DNA of 64,000 bases from Robertmurraya dakarensis (GCF_900156875.1 NZ_LT707409.1:1037789-1101788), one strand, 5' to 3'. Positions 16,674 to 26,789 are shown, numbered from the stretch's first letter. Notes: a model not told the origin generated them from the sequence alone. Program-made: numbers and translations.

Positions 16674-17831
16674 ATGAACAAAAATGACATCGCGAATATC
16701 AGAAAGCAATTTAAATTAAACAACGAACGCATGAGAATACGAGAAATCTTCAATGTTTATGTTAAGAAGGAATCAGGTGAAATTTACCATTATTTTAGTC
16801 AGCCGTTTCAAATGTTAGACATGGAAGCACAAGAGATATTTTTGCAAAACTTTAAAAAGATACTGACCGGAAATTTGGATGGTAAATTGTTTGAACTGAA
16901 ATTCAGGCGCGATGTAGAGGATAGCACGCAACAGATTCTTTACGAAGGCTTGCAAATGGATTCAGAAGATTGGAAGGAAAATATGCTTCAAATCGTTGAG
17001 AAAATGTATGCTCATAAGGTTTATGAGTTTGATACAGTGGTGACGTTTATTCGGGGAGAATACAGCAAATTCACCAAACCTCGGGATCATGAATCCGATT
17101 TCGGCGGGAATGATGAACGCTTTTCAAAGGAGTTTATTCTCTGCAGTCTTAATAAAACAGATCAGCCGAAAAAGGCACTGCTGTTTGATTATATTGAAAA
17201 AATCTTCAAACCTAATAATGTCATTGATCCGATTATCAATATGGCAGCGCCATTGTCAGGCTTTATGTTTCCTGCGTTCAACGACAACGCGGCCGACGTA
17301 AATCATATTCTTTATCGTGCCGGAAAAGAGAACGAGCCGGATGAAAGGTTTATTGAAGAAGTTCTCAATTGTGAAGACATCATCACCGCCATCGAGGATA
17401 AGGGCAGTTTCGAAATGGTCCTAAATAAGGTGATTGGCGACGAAGTAGAGCCAAGGGTCATTTCCAGCGTGTATGAAGAAATTGATAAACTGATCCAGGA
17501 GAACGAAGAAAGCGAAGAAAGTGAAGTTCCAAAACTAGATTATCAAGATGTCGAACGCATCCTAAAGGTCAGCGGCGTGGAGAATGTCGACACCGCCAAA
17601 GTAGAGCATGCTTTTAAAGATGTCATGGCGGACGAAAAACATGAATTCAAAGCAAGCAGCTTAGTTCCGAAAAACATCAAAATCAAAACAAATGTGGCTA
17701 GTGTAACGATCAACCCGAAAGATCTGAAAAATATAAAGTATATTACATATGAAGGAAAACGCTGCTTATTAGTCGAAATCGATGAAGATGTTGTGATCGA
17801 AGGTTTTCGCATAGAGCAGGAAACACTTTAA
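16674..17831 (+). CDS. DUF4317 family protein
   Basis: A 385-residue soluble protein of the DUF4317 family, recognised from its opening MNKNDIANIRKQFKLNNE and the following YVKKESGEIYHYFSQPF block. The family is widespread in Firmicutes and has no established biochemical role. The sequence is acidic, without signal peptide or membrane segments; the C-terminal part (residues 280-385) contains a region ending with ITYEGKRCLLVEIDEDVVIEGF. A ggatgggagtg ribosome binding site precedes ATG 16674. It is flanked by terminators on both sides and appears monocistronic. Confidence 0.85.
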   Translation: MNKNDIANIRKQFKLNNERMRIREIFNVYVKKESGEIYHYFSQPFQMLDMEAQEIFLQNFKKILTGNLDGKLFELKFRRDVEDSTQQILYEGLQMDSEDWKENMLQIVEKMYAHKVYEFDTVVTFIRGEYSKFTKPRDHESDFGGNDERFSKEFILCSLNKTDQPKKALLFDYIEKIFKPNNVIDPIINMAAPLSGFMFPAFNDNAADVNHILYRAGKENEPDERFIEEVLNCEDIITAIEDKGSFEMVLNKVIGDEVEPRVISSVYEEIDKLIQENEESEESEVPKLDYQDVERILKVSGVENVDTAKVEHAFKDVMADEKHEFKASSLVPKNIKIKTNVASVTINPKDLKNIKYITYEGKRCLLVEIDEDVVIEGFRIEQETL

Positions 17832-17842
17832 AGGGACAAGCC

Positions 17843-17879
17843 AAACAGGACGATTTTCTTGAAATCGTCCTGTTTTTTT
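17843..17879 (+). terminator. Terminator of the DUF4317 gene
   Basis: aaacaggacgattt (17843-17856) pairs with aaatcgtcctgttt (17862-17875), then a T-run. Confidence 0.92.
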
Positions 17880-17964
17880 ATTAAAAGAAGGGATGCTCAT
17901 TGGTGAAAGAGAATTAATGATAAAGGTGCTGCCATTAAAAATACAAATAAAAGGTGATTTAACG

Positions 17965-18429
17965 ATGAATAGAATTGAAGCTACACCTGAACAAAAAATA
18001 GAGGAACTAGGACTATTACTGCCTGCCCCGCGACAAGCAGCAGGAAATTACGTCGGCTGTGTCCGGACTGGGAACCTTATTTTCACGGCGGGTCAAGGTA
18101 CGAATGAATACCGTGGCAAGCTAGGTGAGGACGTCACGGTCGAAGTGGGCTATCAGGCGGCAAGACAGTGCATGCTCAACCTTTTAGCCGTCATCAAACA
18201 AGAAATTGGTGAACTAAGCAAAGTAAGAAGAGTTGTAAAAGTCTTGGGCTTTGTAAACAGTGCGCCTGGATTTACGGACCAGCCAAAGGTGTTGAATGGT
18301 TCCTCTGATTTGCTGGTGCAAGTTTTTGGAGAGAAAGGAAAGCATGCACGTTCTGCAGTCGGGATGGCTGAACTTCCGCTTAACAATGCCGTTGAAGTAG
18401 AAATGATTGTGGAAATTGATCCGTCATGA
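17965..18429 (+). CDS. RidA/YjgF-family protein
   Basis: A 154-residue member of the RidA/YjgF/YER057c superfamily, of the longer YjgH-like type. RidA proteins hydrolyse reactive enamine/imine intermediates, but this subgroup is less well characterised. Visible blocks include LLPAPRQAAGNYVGCVRTGNLIFTAGQ at residues 14-42 and a C-terminal GMAELPLNNAVEVEMIVEID, which carries the conserved strand before the ligand pocket. ATG 17965 has aaaggtga seven bases upstream; the longer frame from 17893 has no comparable site and adds a segment not seen in the family. Confidence 0.88.
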   Translation: MNRIEATPEQKIEELGLLLPAPRQAAGNYVGCVRTGNLIFTAGQGTNEYRGKLGEDVTVEVGYQAARQCMLNLLAVIKQEIGELSKVRRVVKVLGFVNSAPGFTDQPKVLNGSSDLLVQVFGEKGKHARSAVGMAELPLNNAVEVEMIVEIDPS

Positions 18430-18453
18430 TTAAGAGATAGAAGAAACAAAAAA

Positions 18454-18486
18454 GGGGACGGCACGAAGTATGCTGTCCCCATGTTT
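18454..18486. terminator. Bidirectional terminator between ridA-like and ECF genes
   Basis: ggggacggca (18454-18463) pairs with tgctgtcccc (18471-18480, one G-T). Flanking A- and T-runs allow use from both sides. Confidence 0.75.
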
Positions 18487-18496
18487 TGTTCTATAT

Positions 18497-19027
18497 TTAT
18501 TTAACTAATCTTTTTAAGCGTCCTGCAACAGGGATAACAATAATACCTGCTAGGAGAACCTGCATTAAGTTTCCTGGAATCGATCCAAATGGAAGAATCC
18601 AGTTACCGTAAAGAATTACTTCAGTAAAATAGTAACCTACAATTTTAATAACTAGTGCAACGGCAACCGCTAAAGAGTATACCAACACTCGATTGCCCGG
18701 TACCTTTTCCGCTATCAGCCCTGCTAAATAACCCATTGCTCCAACAATAACGAATGTAAACGGCGCCCATGCTGCCCAGCCCATGATCAAGTCAAAAAAC
18801 GCCATTCCGAAGGCACCAGCGATAGCTCCAGTTTTTTTCCCAAATACAAACGCGGCGATGAAGAGAGGGACGTTCCCCATATGGATTAAGCCACCGTTAC
18901 CCATGATCGGCAGCTTGATGTTAATGAACATCGTAGCTACTAAAGTAAAAGCAATAAAAAGTGCGTTGATGACTAAGCTCTTTGTTTTTGTCCTAGTCAC
19001 TTGTGTTGTTGACAAAGTTGAATTCAT
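18497..19027 (-). CDS. ECF transporter substrate-binding (S) component
   Basis: A 176-residue integral membrane protein with about six hydrophobic segments. The stretch IKLPIMGNGGLIHMGN after the first segment is typical of ECF-type vitamin transporter S components, which bind a vitamin or precursor and dock on a shared EcfA/A'/T module encoded elsewhere. The vitamin is not identifiable by eye. The divergent neighbour is a bluB-like gene for the lower ligand of vitamin B12, so a role in uptake of a cobalamin precursor is possible; alpha-ribazole uptake by an ECF S component (CblT) is known in other Firmicutes. I saw neither a B12 nor a TPP riboswitch in the 261-bp shared upstream region. Confidence 0.85.
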   Translation of the reverse strand: MNSTLSTTQVTRTKTKSLVINALFIAFTLVATMFINIKLPIMGNGGLIHMGNVPLFIAAFVFGKKTGAIAGAFGMAFFDLIMGWAAWAPFTFVIVGAMGYLAGLIAEKVPGNRVLVYSLAVAVALVIKIVGYYFTEVILYGNWILPFGSIPGNLMQVLLAGIIVIPVAGRLKRLVK

Positions 19028-19288
19028 ATGACAACCTCTTTCGTTTTTTTTAATATAATACTGCTAATATGACACTGATTGTAGACCCAATTCTGTTAAT
19101 TTTAATAGGGTCAGTTTTGTTAGCTAGCTATAATCTACTCATTTCATCGGGATGATAAGAAAATTAATGGTAAAATCATATTTAGATATGAAACTAGCAG
19201 TATATGTTGCAAGCAAAGTTAAGTAGCTCATCATATAAAGCTCTTAGACGGAACATTAACTCTATATGAAAAAGGAGAGAAAACTCAT

Positions 19289-19942
19289 ATGTTCACAAAC
19301 GAAGAGAGAGATGCCATCTATAAGGTCATTTATAACAGGAGGGATATTCGTACCTTTTTGCCAAAACCTGTACCAGAAAACAAGATCAATCGAATCTTAA
19401 ACGCCGCTCACCACGCACCATCTGTAGGATTTATGCAGCCATGGAACTTTATTCTTATTACATCGACTGAGGTAAAGGAAAAGCTGGCTTGGGCAGCGGA
19501 AAAAGAAAGAAAAGCGTTAGCCATTCATTATGATGGGGAAAAAGAAATGAAGTTTCTTGATTTAAAGATTGAGGGCTTAAAAGAAGCACCGCTGACGATT
19601 TGTGTAACATGTGATCCGACCAGGGGAGGTTCCCATGTGTTAGGGCGAAATTCCATCCCTGAAACGGATATTCTATCAACTGCCTGCGCAATTCAAAACA
19701 TGTGGTTAGCATCCTGTGCTGAAGGATTAGCGATGGGGTGGGTAAGTTTTTATAAAAAGAATGATATTCGAGATATATTAGGTATCCCTCCGCATATTGA
19801 CCCAACGGCACTTATTTCAATTGGATACACAGACGATTATCCAGAAAAACCTATTTTAGAACTAGCCAATTGGGAACAAAGGCGTTCATTAGAACATCTT
19901 ATTTTCGAGAATAAGTGGGGTAATCATAAAGATTCGAAATAA
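19289..19942 (+). CDS. bluB: BluB-like 5,6-dimethylbenzimidazole synthase
   Basis: A 217-residue flavoprotein of the nitroreductase fold. BluB fragments reduced FMN with oxygen to make 5,6-dimethylbenzimidazole, the lower ligand of cobalamin. Diagnostic blocks are YNRRDIRTFLPKPVPENKINRIL at the N-terminus (arginines that bind FMN phosphate), HHAPSVGFMQPWNFIL, and VTCDPTRGG with a later SVFYKK-like segment here written WVSFYKKNDI. These separate it from ordinary nitroreductases such as the one at 25635. A gaaaaaggaga ribosome binding site precedes ATG 19289. No other cobalamin genes lie in the window, so it probably serves salvage or a pathway located elsewhere. Confidence 0.85.
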   Translation: MFTNEERDAIYKVIYNRRDIRTFLPKPVPENKINRILNAAHHAPSVGFMQPWNFILITSTEVKEKLAWAAEKERKALAIHYDGEKEMKFLDLKIEGLKEAPLTICVTCDPTRGGSHVLGRNSIPETDILSTACAIQNMWLASCAEGLAMGWVSFYKKNDIRDILGIPPHIDPTALISIGYTDDYPEKPILELANWEQRRSLEHLIFENKWGNHKDSK

Positions 19943-19953
19943 AGCATACTTTC

Positions 19954-19975
19954 GGGCCCTCAATATCGAAGGCCC
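19954..19975. terminator. Weak hairpin between convergent bluB-like and VanZ genes
   Basis: gggcc (19954-19958) with ggccc (19971-19975) in the 36-bp gap between two convergent genes. Short stem, so only a modest case. Confidence 0.4.
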
Positions 19976-19978
19976 ATA

Positions 19979-20566
19979 TTACTTAATATCCAAGACTTTT
20001 TGAAAAACTGGCTGGACTAAATATCCAATCCATACACCTACTACATTTAGCAGCAAATCATCAATATCTAAACTTCCTCTTTTGGTGAAAAATTGCAACC
20101 CTTCAATTGTGCTTATCGTAAAAATGGTGATGATCAGCAATTCCTTCATTGAAGCTGGCTGCTTTATGTACCTGTAATACAATCCGAACGGAATGAATAA
20201 CCCAATATTTGCGCTTAAATTATAAAAAGCGATTAAAAATCCGACGTTACCAGACAAATAAAAATAGATGGTTTCAAAAGGGATAAGATTAACGCTTCCA
20301 TAGTTTGAGCCATTCGGTCTGAAAAATAATAAAATGAGCAATCCTGATAAATAAAGAAACGTGATGGCATGGAAAATTCGCTTTGGCAACTGTATTTTTT
20401 CTTCCCGAAACCAGCATACACATAATAAAACAAATACCGTAATACAGAACCACACAACTCCGATGACAACCTGGTGCAGATGCTCTGTTAACTCTATCCA
20501 TACTGGTAAAAGGATCAATAAAAAAGTTTGCGAATAAACGAGACTAATGATAATGTTTTTTTTCAT
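19979..20566 (-). CDS. VanZ-family membrane protein
   Basis: A 195-residue protein with about six hydrophobic segments and the VanZ signature: NLIPFETI, ANIGLFIPFG, TIEGLQFFTKRGSLDIDDLLLNVVG. VanZ of Enterococcus gives low-level teicoplanin resistance; the many chromosomal homologues in Bacillus have no firm function. There are no van-type resistance genes nearby. A hydrophobic extension of roughly 60 residues precedes the VanZ core. The stop lies 36 bp from the convergent bluB-like stop. The 226 bp upstream of the gene is AT-rich with no site I could name. Confidence 0.85.
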   Translation of the reverse strand: MKKNIIISLVYSQTFLLILLPVWIELTEHLHQVVIGVVWFCITVFVLLCVCWFREEKIQLPKRIFHAITFLYLSGLLILLFFRPNGSNYGSVNLIPFETIYFYLSGNVGFLIAFYNLSANIGLFIPFGLYYRYIKQPASMKELLIITIFTISTIEGLQFFTKRGSLDIDDLLLNVVGVWIGYLVQPVFQKVLDIK

Positions 20567-20792
20567 ACAGAAATTATAACAAGATTAAGGCAGTAAAGGG
20601 AAAATGAATCCTAGATTCTCAATTAGTTGTTTTTTCAACAGCCCCATTAAAAAAAACAACCTTTTAAGAAAATTTAGTTTATTATCTAGACGGTTCTAGT
20701 GTTAAGATATAGATAGATTATATTGTTTCTAAAAGAACAGCTGTCCCATTTTTAACACGACAGCGATCCTATAATCAAATGGGGAGGAAATC

Positions 20793-21338
20793 ATGAAAGA
20801 AAGTACAAAAAAAGAGATTTATTCATGGGTGAAATCAATTGCTTTTGCTTTTATTCTCGTATTTATTTGCAGGCAATTTCTTTTTTTACCATCTACTGTG
20901 CTGGGTGCATCCATGTTCCCAACTTTCGAAGATCATGATCGAGTAGTAGTCAGCAAAATTTCTGAAATTCAACGATTTGATGTGATTGTGTTTGATGCAC
21001 CGGATTCGGATGAATACTATATCAAACGAGTCATTGGTCTGCCGGGAGATTCAATTGAAGTGAAAGATGATGTTCTATATATTAATGGCGATGTATATGA
21101 AGAGCCTTATTTAGAAGAAAACAAAAAACAGACCCTGCAAAAAAGACTTACATATGATTTTACATTAGACGAATTGACGGGCGAGTCCACTGTTCCGCAA
21201 AACTCATTATTTGTCATGGGGGATAATCGCGCAAAAAGTACAGACAGCCGTGAATTCGGTTTTATTTCCGAGGACTCTATCATTGGAGAAGTGAGATTTC
21301 GATTCTATCCAATAAAAGCAATTGGCATCCCGAAGTAA
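20793..21338 (+). CDS. Type I signal peptidase
   Basis: A 181-residue membrane-anchored signal peptidase I that cleaves secretory signal peptides on the outer face of the membrane. One N-terminal transmembrane segment (residues 12-30) is followed by the catalytic serine in GASMFPTF (Ser40) and the general-base lysine in YYIKRVIGLPGD (Lys78); MGDNRAKSTDSREFGFI is box E. The single anchor and Ser-Lys dyad are those of prokaryotic-type SipS/SipT enzymes rather than the archaeal-like SipW. A ggggagga ribosome binding site precedes ATG 20793. Multiple Sip paralogues are usual in Bacillus; I cannot say which one this is. Confidence 0.93.
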   Translation: MKESTKKEIYSWVKSIAFAFILVFICRQFLFLPSTVLGASMFPTFEDHDRVVVSKISEIQRFDVIVFDAPDSDEYYIKRVIGLPGDSIEVKDDVLYINGDVYEEPYLEENKKQTLQKRLTYDFTLDELTGESTVPQNSLFVMGDNRAKSTDSREFGFISEDSIIGEVRFRFYPIKAIGIPK

Positions 21339-21347
21339 TAAAAGAAT

Positions 21348-21390
21348 GGAGCAACGTTCGTTTTAACAGCACGTTGCTCCTATTAATTTA
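21348..21390 (+). terminator. Terminator after signal peptidase gene
   Basis: ggagcaacgt (21348-21357) pairs with acgttgctcc (21371-21380); the downstream T content is moderate. Confidence 0.65.
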
Positions 21391-21413
21391 TCACAGGAAA
21401 AAATGGTGATTCT

Positions 21414-22151
21414 ATGGAAAAATATTTTCAAGCATACGGAAGTGAGGGCTTTGTTCTATTTTCATTGACGCATTTGTTAACGATAATTTTCTTGTTACTG
21501 CTAGTCGTCATCATGTTTCTCTCACGGAAATTTCTTAGAGAAACGAAAGCAAATACAATTTTTCGAATCGGTCTTGCATCTATATTAATATTATCGGAGA
21601 TCGCCCTGCATATTTGGTGGTGGGGGTATGATTTTTGGGATATTCGGCATTCTTTGCCGCTTCACTTAAGCAGCATATCCCTGTTATTATCGGCAGGATT
21701 ACTTATCACCAAAGATTTTCGTATTTTTGAGTTCACTTATTTTGCAGGACTGGGCAGTGCCATCCAGGCGATGATAACACCGGATATTAGTGCCTATTCT
21801 TTTCCACATTTCCGCTACGTTCATTTCTTTATATCCCATGGCGGGATCGTTCTTGCAAATTTGTTTTTTGTCCTAGTGGAACAGTACAGGCCAAGATTTA
21901 AAAGTCTGCTAAAAGCCTTTCTTTATTTGAATCTTTATGCTTTCATTGTATTTCTAGTTAATCTGATATTAAGTGGAAACTATATGTATATTTCAAAAAA
22001 ACCTGTCAATCCGTCAATAATGGATTATTTAGGACCATGGCCGTTTTATATTATCCCCTTAGAAATCATTGCATTTATAACTTTTATGATCCTTTATCTT
22101 CCATTTGGTCTTAAAAAATTTTTTAATAAAAGGATAAGAACCAGGGGATAA
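21414..22151 (+). CDS. YwaF-type TIGR02206 membrane protein
   Basis: A 245-residue membrane protein with about seven hydrophobic segments. The order of motifs (SEIALHIWWWGYDFWDIRHSLPLHLSSIS, then FRYVHFFISHGGIVLANLF, then YMYISKKPVNPSIMDYLGPWPFY) matches the TIGR02206/YwaF family. Conserved histidines at the membrane interface (HxxSLPLHLCS-like, FRYxHFFxSHG) are a family hallmark. Function is unestablished. A ribosome binding site is weak (aaaaaatggtga before ATG 21414). It stands alone between the signal peptidase terminator and a 348-bp non-coding gap. Confidence 0.8.
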   Translation: MEKYFQAYGSEGFVLFSLTHLLTIIFLLLLVVIMFLSRKFLRETKANTIFRIGLASILILSEIALHIWWWGYDFWDIRHSLPLHLSSISLLLSAGLLITKDFRIFEFTYFAGLGSAIQAMITPDISAYSFPHFRYVHFFISHGGIVLANLFFVLVEQYRPRFKSLLKAFLYLNLYAFIVFLVNLILSGNYMYISKKPVNPSIMDYLGPWPFYIIPLEIIAFITFMILYLPFGLKKFFNKRIRTRG

Positions 22152-22499
22152 GAAGAGCCCCAAACATGGGTTTTTCCTATTACAATTTTTTCCTAGTTTC
22201 CTTCGCAAGCGAGACTTCAAGTTAACATAACGAAAAAAGGCAAACACAATTGTGCTCACCCTTTTGTCAATGTGGAAATAATGATGTGCTACTATCTCGT
22301 TACGATAAAGGCTGCAGCCTCCATAAAGGGCGGAGTTGTTTTCTTAACATCTCCATTATGAATTTTACCCTAATCATTAAAGTGATGATTCTGTTAACGA
22401 GACTATATAGAGTATTCACATTCAATCCCCCCACATTGTTATTCGTGTACGGAAGAACCGACACTAAGTATAGTATCTTCTATAAACGGATAACCATAC
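22152..22499. other. Non-coding gap between ywaF-like and DUF3231 genes
   Basis: The two genes converge here. A short ccca…tggg hairpin followed by five T near 22159-22178 could end the ywaF-like transcript. An open frame at 22250-22519 has no ribosome binding site and no recognisable composition. I see nothing else. Confidence 0.5.
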
Positions 22500-23510
22500 T
22501 CATTTACCTTTTTGGATGATGTTCGGTCGATCCTCCATTTGAGGAGGCTCCTCAAACCAGCCGTTTTTTATCTTAATTTCAATGCCTTCCTGGGCGTAGA
22601 AGTAGATATCCTTAGCTAATAACATGGATTTCATTGCTAAATCATTTCTTAAACTAAAGAATGCACCAGTTCCTGATCCAACGAGACTAAATCCATTGAG
22701 AATATAGATACAATGCATCATAAGCTTGTCAGAAAAGGGAGGAGTGATTGATGGTGTAACCGTAGCACCAGAAGTCGCAGATAGTTGAACATTTTCTTCT
22801 AGCAGTACTTCTTCCATCATCTTGATCTGTTTCTTAGCCAGTTCCATTCCTTTTACAAAGTATTGTTTTACTTCTTCGTTTTGTGCGCATTGAGCAAACC
22901 CCGTAATCAATTGCATTCCAATATTATTTGCTTCCAAATTATGATGAAGAATTCCAATTTCAAGGTCATTCAATGCTCTTTTGTCACCGAAGAGCTTAAA
23001 TCCTTCCAAATACTTTTTAGACTTGATAAATTCAGTACTTTTTGGAATCGTGACTTTTGGCGGCAATGCCAGAATCCCTCTTTCTAGTAAGTAAAAGGTA
23101 GGGAGTTTGTAAATCTTCTGCGTTACAGTCGTAAGCCCCTCATAAATCGCCATTACATCTTTATTGTAGCTCATATTCATGCTGAGGGTATATAGACCCA
23201 TACTAACTTCCTTTAAGATACGGACAAACATGATATCAAATCCATTGTCATAAAGCTTTGGAGCATCCAAGTTAACATCCTCTGGCAGAAATCCAATTGG
23301 TTTTACCATACCGTGCTTGGAGAAAGTTTCTTCTATCTCTTTCACATAAAAGTTAAGCTCCTGCCACAATCCTCCCATAATATTTCTGGCTTCTTGGTCA
23401 TCTGCTTTCTCAATAAAATATTCCAAAAACCTCATGATCAACGTTTTCTCCTGGTATATCTGCCAGAGTGTTCCTATTTCTGATACATTAATAGGATTTG
23501 TTAAAATCAT
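22500..23510 (-). CDS. DUF3231 family protein (two-repeat, spore-associated type)
   Basis: A 336-residue all-helical protein formed of two similar halves, each about 165 residues, recognisable by matching starts (SEIGTLWQIYQEKTLIMRFLEYFIEKADD and LNDLEIGILHHNLEANNIGMQLITGFAQCAQ) and the inner KHGMVKPIGFLPEDVNLDAPKLY / ENVQLSATSGATVTPSITPPFSDKL. This is the DUF3231 arrangement, a ferritin-like family related to coat protein CotF and common in sporeformers. Biochemical role unknown. aggaggca precedes ATG 23510. It diverges from the glycosidase gene at 23704. Confidence 0.82.
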   Translation of the reverse strand: MILTNPINVSEIGTLWQIYQEKTLIMRFLEYFIEKADDQEARNIMGGLWQELNFYVKEIEETFSKHGMVKPIGFLPEDVNLDAPKLYDNGFDIMFVRILKEVSMGLYTLSMNMSYNKDVMAIYEGLTTVTQKIYKLPTFYLLERGILALPPKVTIPKSTEFIKSKKYLEGFKLFGDKRALNDLEIGILHHNLEANNIGMQLITGFAQCAQNEEVKQYFVKGMELAKKQIKMMEEVLLEENVQLSATSGATVTPSITPPFSDKLMMHCIYILNGFSLVGSGTGAFFSLRNDLAMKSMLLAKDIYFYAQEGIEIKIKNGWFEEPPQMEDRPNIIQKGK

Positions 23511-23685
23511 GGATCTGCCTCCTGATTCCTAAAGATTGTCATCTGCAAATTATGTACACACTAACCAAATTTCTTCATTATTATTTGTCAATTACAAGAA
23601 CATATGTAGTTAATATTCCGCCGAGGATCCTTTAATGCGTAAATCTATTCTCCAAACCCATACTAATAAAATGATCTTGAAGTAA

Positions 23686-25140
<1,455 letters not shown>

Positions 25141-25221
25141 TATTGGGATCAGAATTTTGAAACGAAATGACCATCTCTATCGACTAATTTATTACATGGA
25201 AATAAATAGGAGGTAGAGAGT

Positions 25222-25554
25222 GTGTTTAAATATGCTTTAATGATCATTTGTTTTGTTACAATTTCAACTCTAGCTGGATGCGGGGATCAACCTAAAATTA
25301 ATGAAGAGTCAACAGATGATATCACTGGAATTGTACTTGCTGGACAGGAAGCCCCCGAGCTAACAGGAGTGTTAAAAAGCATCCAGAATAATAATGAAGC
25401 TGTCCTAGTGATTGAAGGGAGAGATGTCGTTTATCATCTTTCTGAAGAAGCTAAAACTCAAATAAAGAATATTGATCTGGGTAGTGAGGTAGTCTTTACA
25501 ACCTTCTCAATCGGAGATAGCAAAGAAACTATAGCTGAGTTTATAGTCCGATAA
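25222..25554 (+). CDS. Small putative lipoprotein
   Basis: A 110-residue protein with a lipoprotein signal peptide (TISTLAGC; Cys about residue 20) and a short beta-rich domain (TGVLKSIQNNNEAVLVIEGRDVVYHLSEEA). I do not recognise the domain; small secreted lipoproteins of this kind are frequent in Bacillus. The start is GTG 25222, chosen because taggaggtagaga lies directly upstream and the signal peptide then begins at once. A terminator follows. Confidence 0.65.
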   Translation: MFKYALMIICFVTISTLAGCGDQPKINEESTDDITGIVLAGQEAPELTGVLKSIQNNNEAVLVIEGRDVVYHLSEEAKTQIKNIDLGSEVVFTTFSIGDSKETIAEFIVR

Positions 25555-25590
25555 AGATTGCTATCTAAAATAGGTTGAAAACGAAACAAA

Positions 25591-25627
25591 GTCCCCGCTG
25601 GCAGCATTTCCAGTTGGGACTTTATTT
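25591..25627. terminator. Bidirectional terminator between lipoprotein and nitroreductase genes
   Basis: gtccccgctgg (25591-25601) with ccagttgggac (25610-25620), then tttattt; an A-rich tract on the other side suits the convergent gene. Confidence 0.75.
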
Positions 25628-25634
25628 AATGTTA

Positions 25635-26264
25635 TTAGATGAAATCAATTAGTTCCACTGCAGGAATTCGCGTAGTCTTAAACGCAGGGGCAGCAGCTTT
25701 ACCAAGAGCAATTAACACCATTGGCATATAACGATCAGAAACCTGAAACTTGTCCATGAATTTTTGTTTGTCAAAGCCCGCCATTGGAACCGTGTCATAG
25801 CCTTTTGCTTTGGCAACCAGCATCAGCTGCATGGATACTAGTCCTGTGTCAAATGAAGCAATATTTTTAAGGACTTCTTCTGGTGCATGAGGGTACGTTC
25901 TGTTCGCGCTCTCGATTAGACGATGCATATTTGCTTCGTCCATAAAGCCCGCATCAAAACTGCTTCTGTACACCTTTTCAATATTTTTAAACATTTCCTT
26001 ATCCCCTAGAACAGCAATCACCGCTGAAGAAGTTTCAACCGGCTCTTGATTGTACGCAATCTGACGAAGTTCTTTCTTTGTTTCTTGATCATCAATCACA
26101 ATAAAACGCCATGGCTGAAGGTTACTTGAAGAAGGAGCAAGAGTTGCCTCTTCTAATATTTCTACTATTTCCTCACGTGAAATTTTTACATTTGTATCAT
26201 ATTTTCGAACAGAGTGACGTTCTCTGATTATATCGCTTATATTTTGTGAAGTTGCAGTTGTCAT
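25635..26264 (-). CDS. NAD(P)H-dependent nitroreductase (YodC/YdgI-like)
   Basis: A 209-residue FMN-dependent nitroreductase-fold oxidoreductase, likely to reduce quinones or nitro compounds. The FMN-phosphate motif RERHSVRKYD (residues 14-23) and the following LAPSSSNLQPWRFIVI are clear, as is KGYDTVPMAGFD in the C-terminal half. It is divergently transcribed from an HxlR-type regulator across two palindromes, the arrangement of quinone/aldehyde-responsive nitroreductases such as YodC with YodB in Bacillus subtilis. An aggtaaac ribosome binding site precedes ATG 26264. Family confident, substrate inferred. Confidence 0.88.
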   Translation of the reverse strand: MTTATSQNISDIIRERHSVRKYDTNVKISREEIVEILEEATLAPSSSNLQPWRFIVIDDQETKKELRQIAYNQEPVETSSAVIAVLGDKEMFKNIEKVYRSSFDAGFMDEANMHRLIESANRTYPHAPEEVLKNIASFDTGLVSMQLMLVAKAKGYDTVPMAGFDKQKFMDKFQVSDRYMPMVLIALGKAAAPAFKTTRIPAVELIDFI

Positions 26265-26289
26265 GTAGTTTACCTCCCAAGTTCATAAA

Positions 26290-26334
26290 CTTACTTAAAG
26301 TAAGCTCGAATTTAAGCTTACTATTAGTAAGCTT
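26290..26334. promoter_or_regulatory. Twin palindromic operators for the HxlR-type regulator
   Basis: cttacttaaagtaag (26290-26304) is a perfect palindrome around one central base, and 26314-26334 is a second, 21 bp long, centred on cttactattagtaag. Centres lie 27 bp apart between the divergent start codons. The TTACT-N-AGTAA form is that of operators bound by YodB/CatR-type MarR-DUF24 repressors. Confidence 0.8.
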
Positions 26335-26406
26335 GTCCGTCAAGCGAAAAAACTTTTATGCTATAATAAAAAATATTGGTAGAAATGAACAAATGAGGGT
26401 AATAAA

Positions 26407-26760
26407 ATGGATCAATTCCACGAAACGAACTGTAGTCATGACGAACAAGAGTTGAATAAAATTTGTAAAGATTTTCATGGAACAATCGAATTCATTGGTA
26501 AAAGGTGGATGGGTATGATACTCTATCAACTTTTGCAGGGACCAAAGAGGTACTATGAATTAGTTGAGAATATTCCCGGTATTTCTGACAGACTGCTAAC
26601 GGAACGATTGCGTGAACTAGAAAAAGAAGGTTTGCTGATTAAAACAGTGCTAATTCCGTCACAAAAGAAGGTTCAGTATGCGTTGACGCCAAAAGGCAAG
26701 GAGCTTGAGGCGGTGTTTAACTCCATTCTTGGCTGGATAAAATCTAAGCAAAATGAGTAA
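26407..26760 (+). CDS. HxlR/DUF24-family redox-type transcriptional regulator
   Basis: A 117-residue winged-helix regulator. The HxlR core runs from about residue 20: IEFIGKRWMGMILYQLLQGPKRYYELVENIPGISDRLLTERLRELEKEGLL. It resembles YodB and CatR, thiol-based repressors that sense quinones and diamide through an N-terminal cysteine. Cys9 and Cys20 lie before the helix-turn-helix (TNCSHDEQELNKICKDF), so a thiol switch is possible but the single conserved position must be checked by alignment. The gene diverges from the nitroreductase and shares the twin palindromes with it, implying auto-repression and control of the neighbour. Confidence 0.87.
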   Translation: MDQFHETNCSHDEQELNKICKDFHGTIEFIGKRWMGMILYQLLQGPKRYYELVENIPGISDRLLTERLRELEKEGLLIKTVLIPSQKKVQYALTPKGKELEAVFNSILGWIKSKQNE

Positions 26761-26789
26761 AGTTTTTACAAAACAAGGGGGAGAGGAAA

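Noticed and set aside
19028-19288. Cobalamin or TPP riboswitch between the ECF S gene and bluB
   Set aside because: None of the conserved boxes of either riboswitch could be found on either strand.
22250-22519. 89-codon open frame
   Set aside because: No ribosome binding site, overlaps the end of the DUF3231 gene on the other strand, and its composition is not protein-like.
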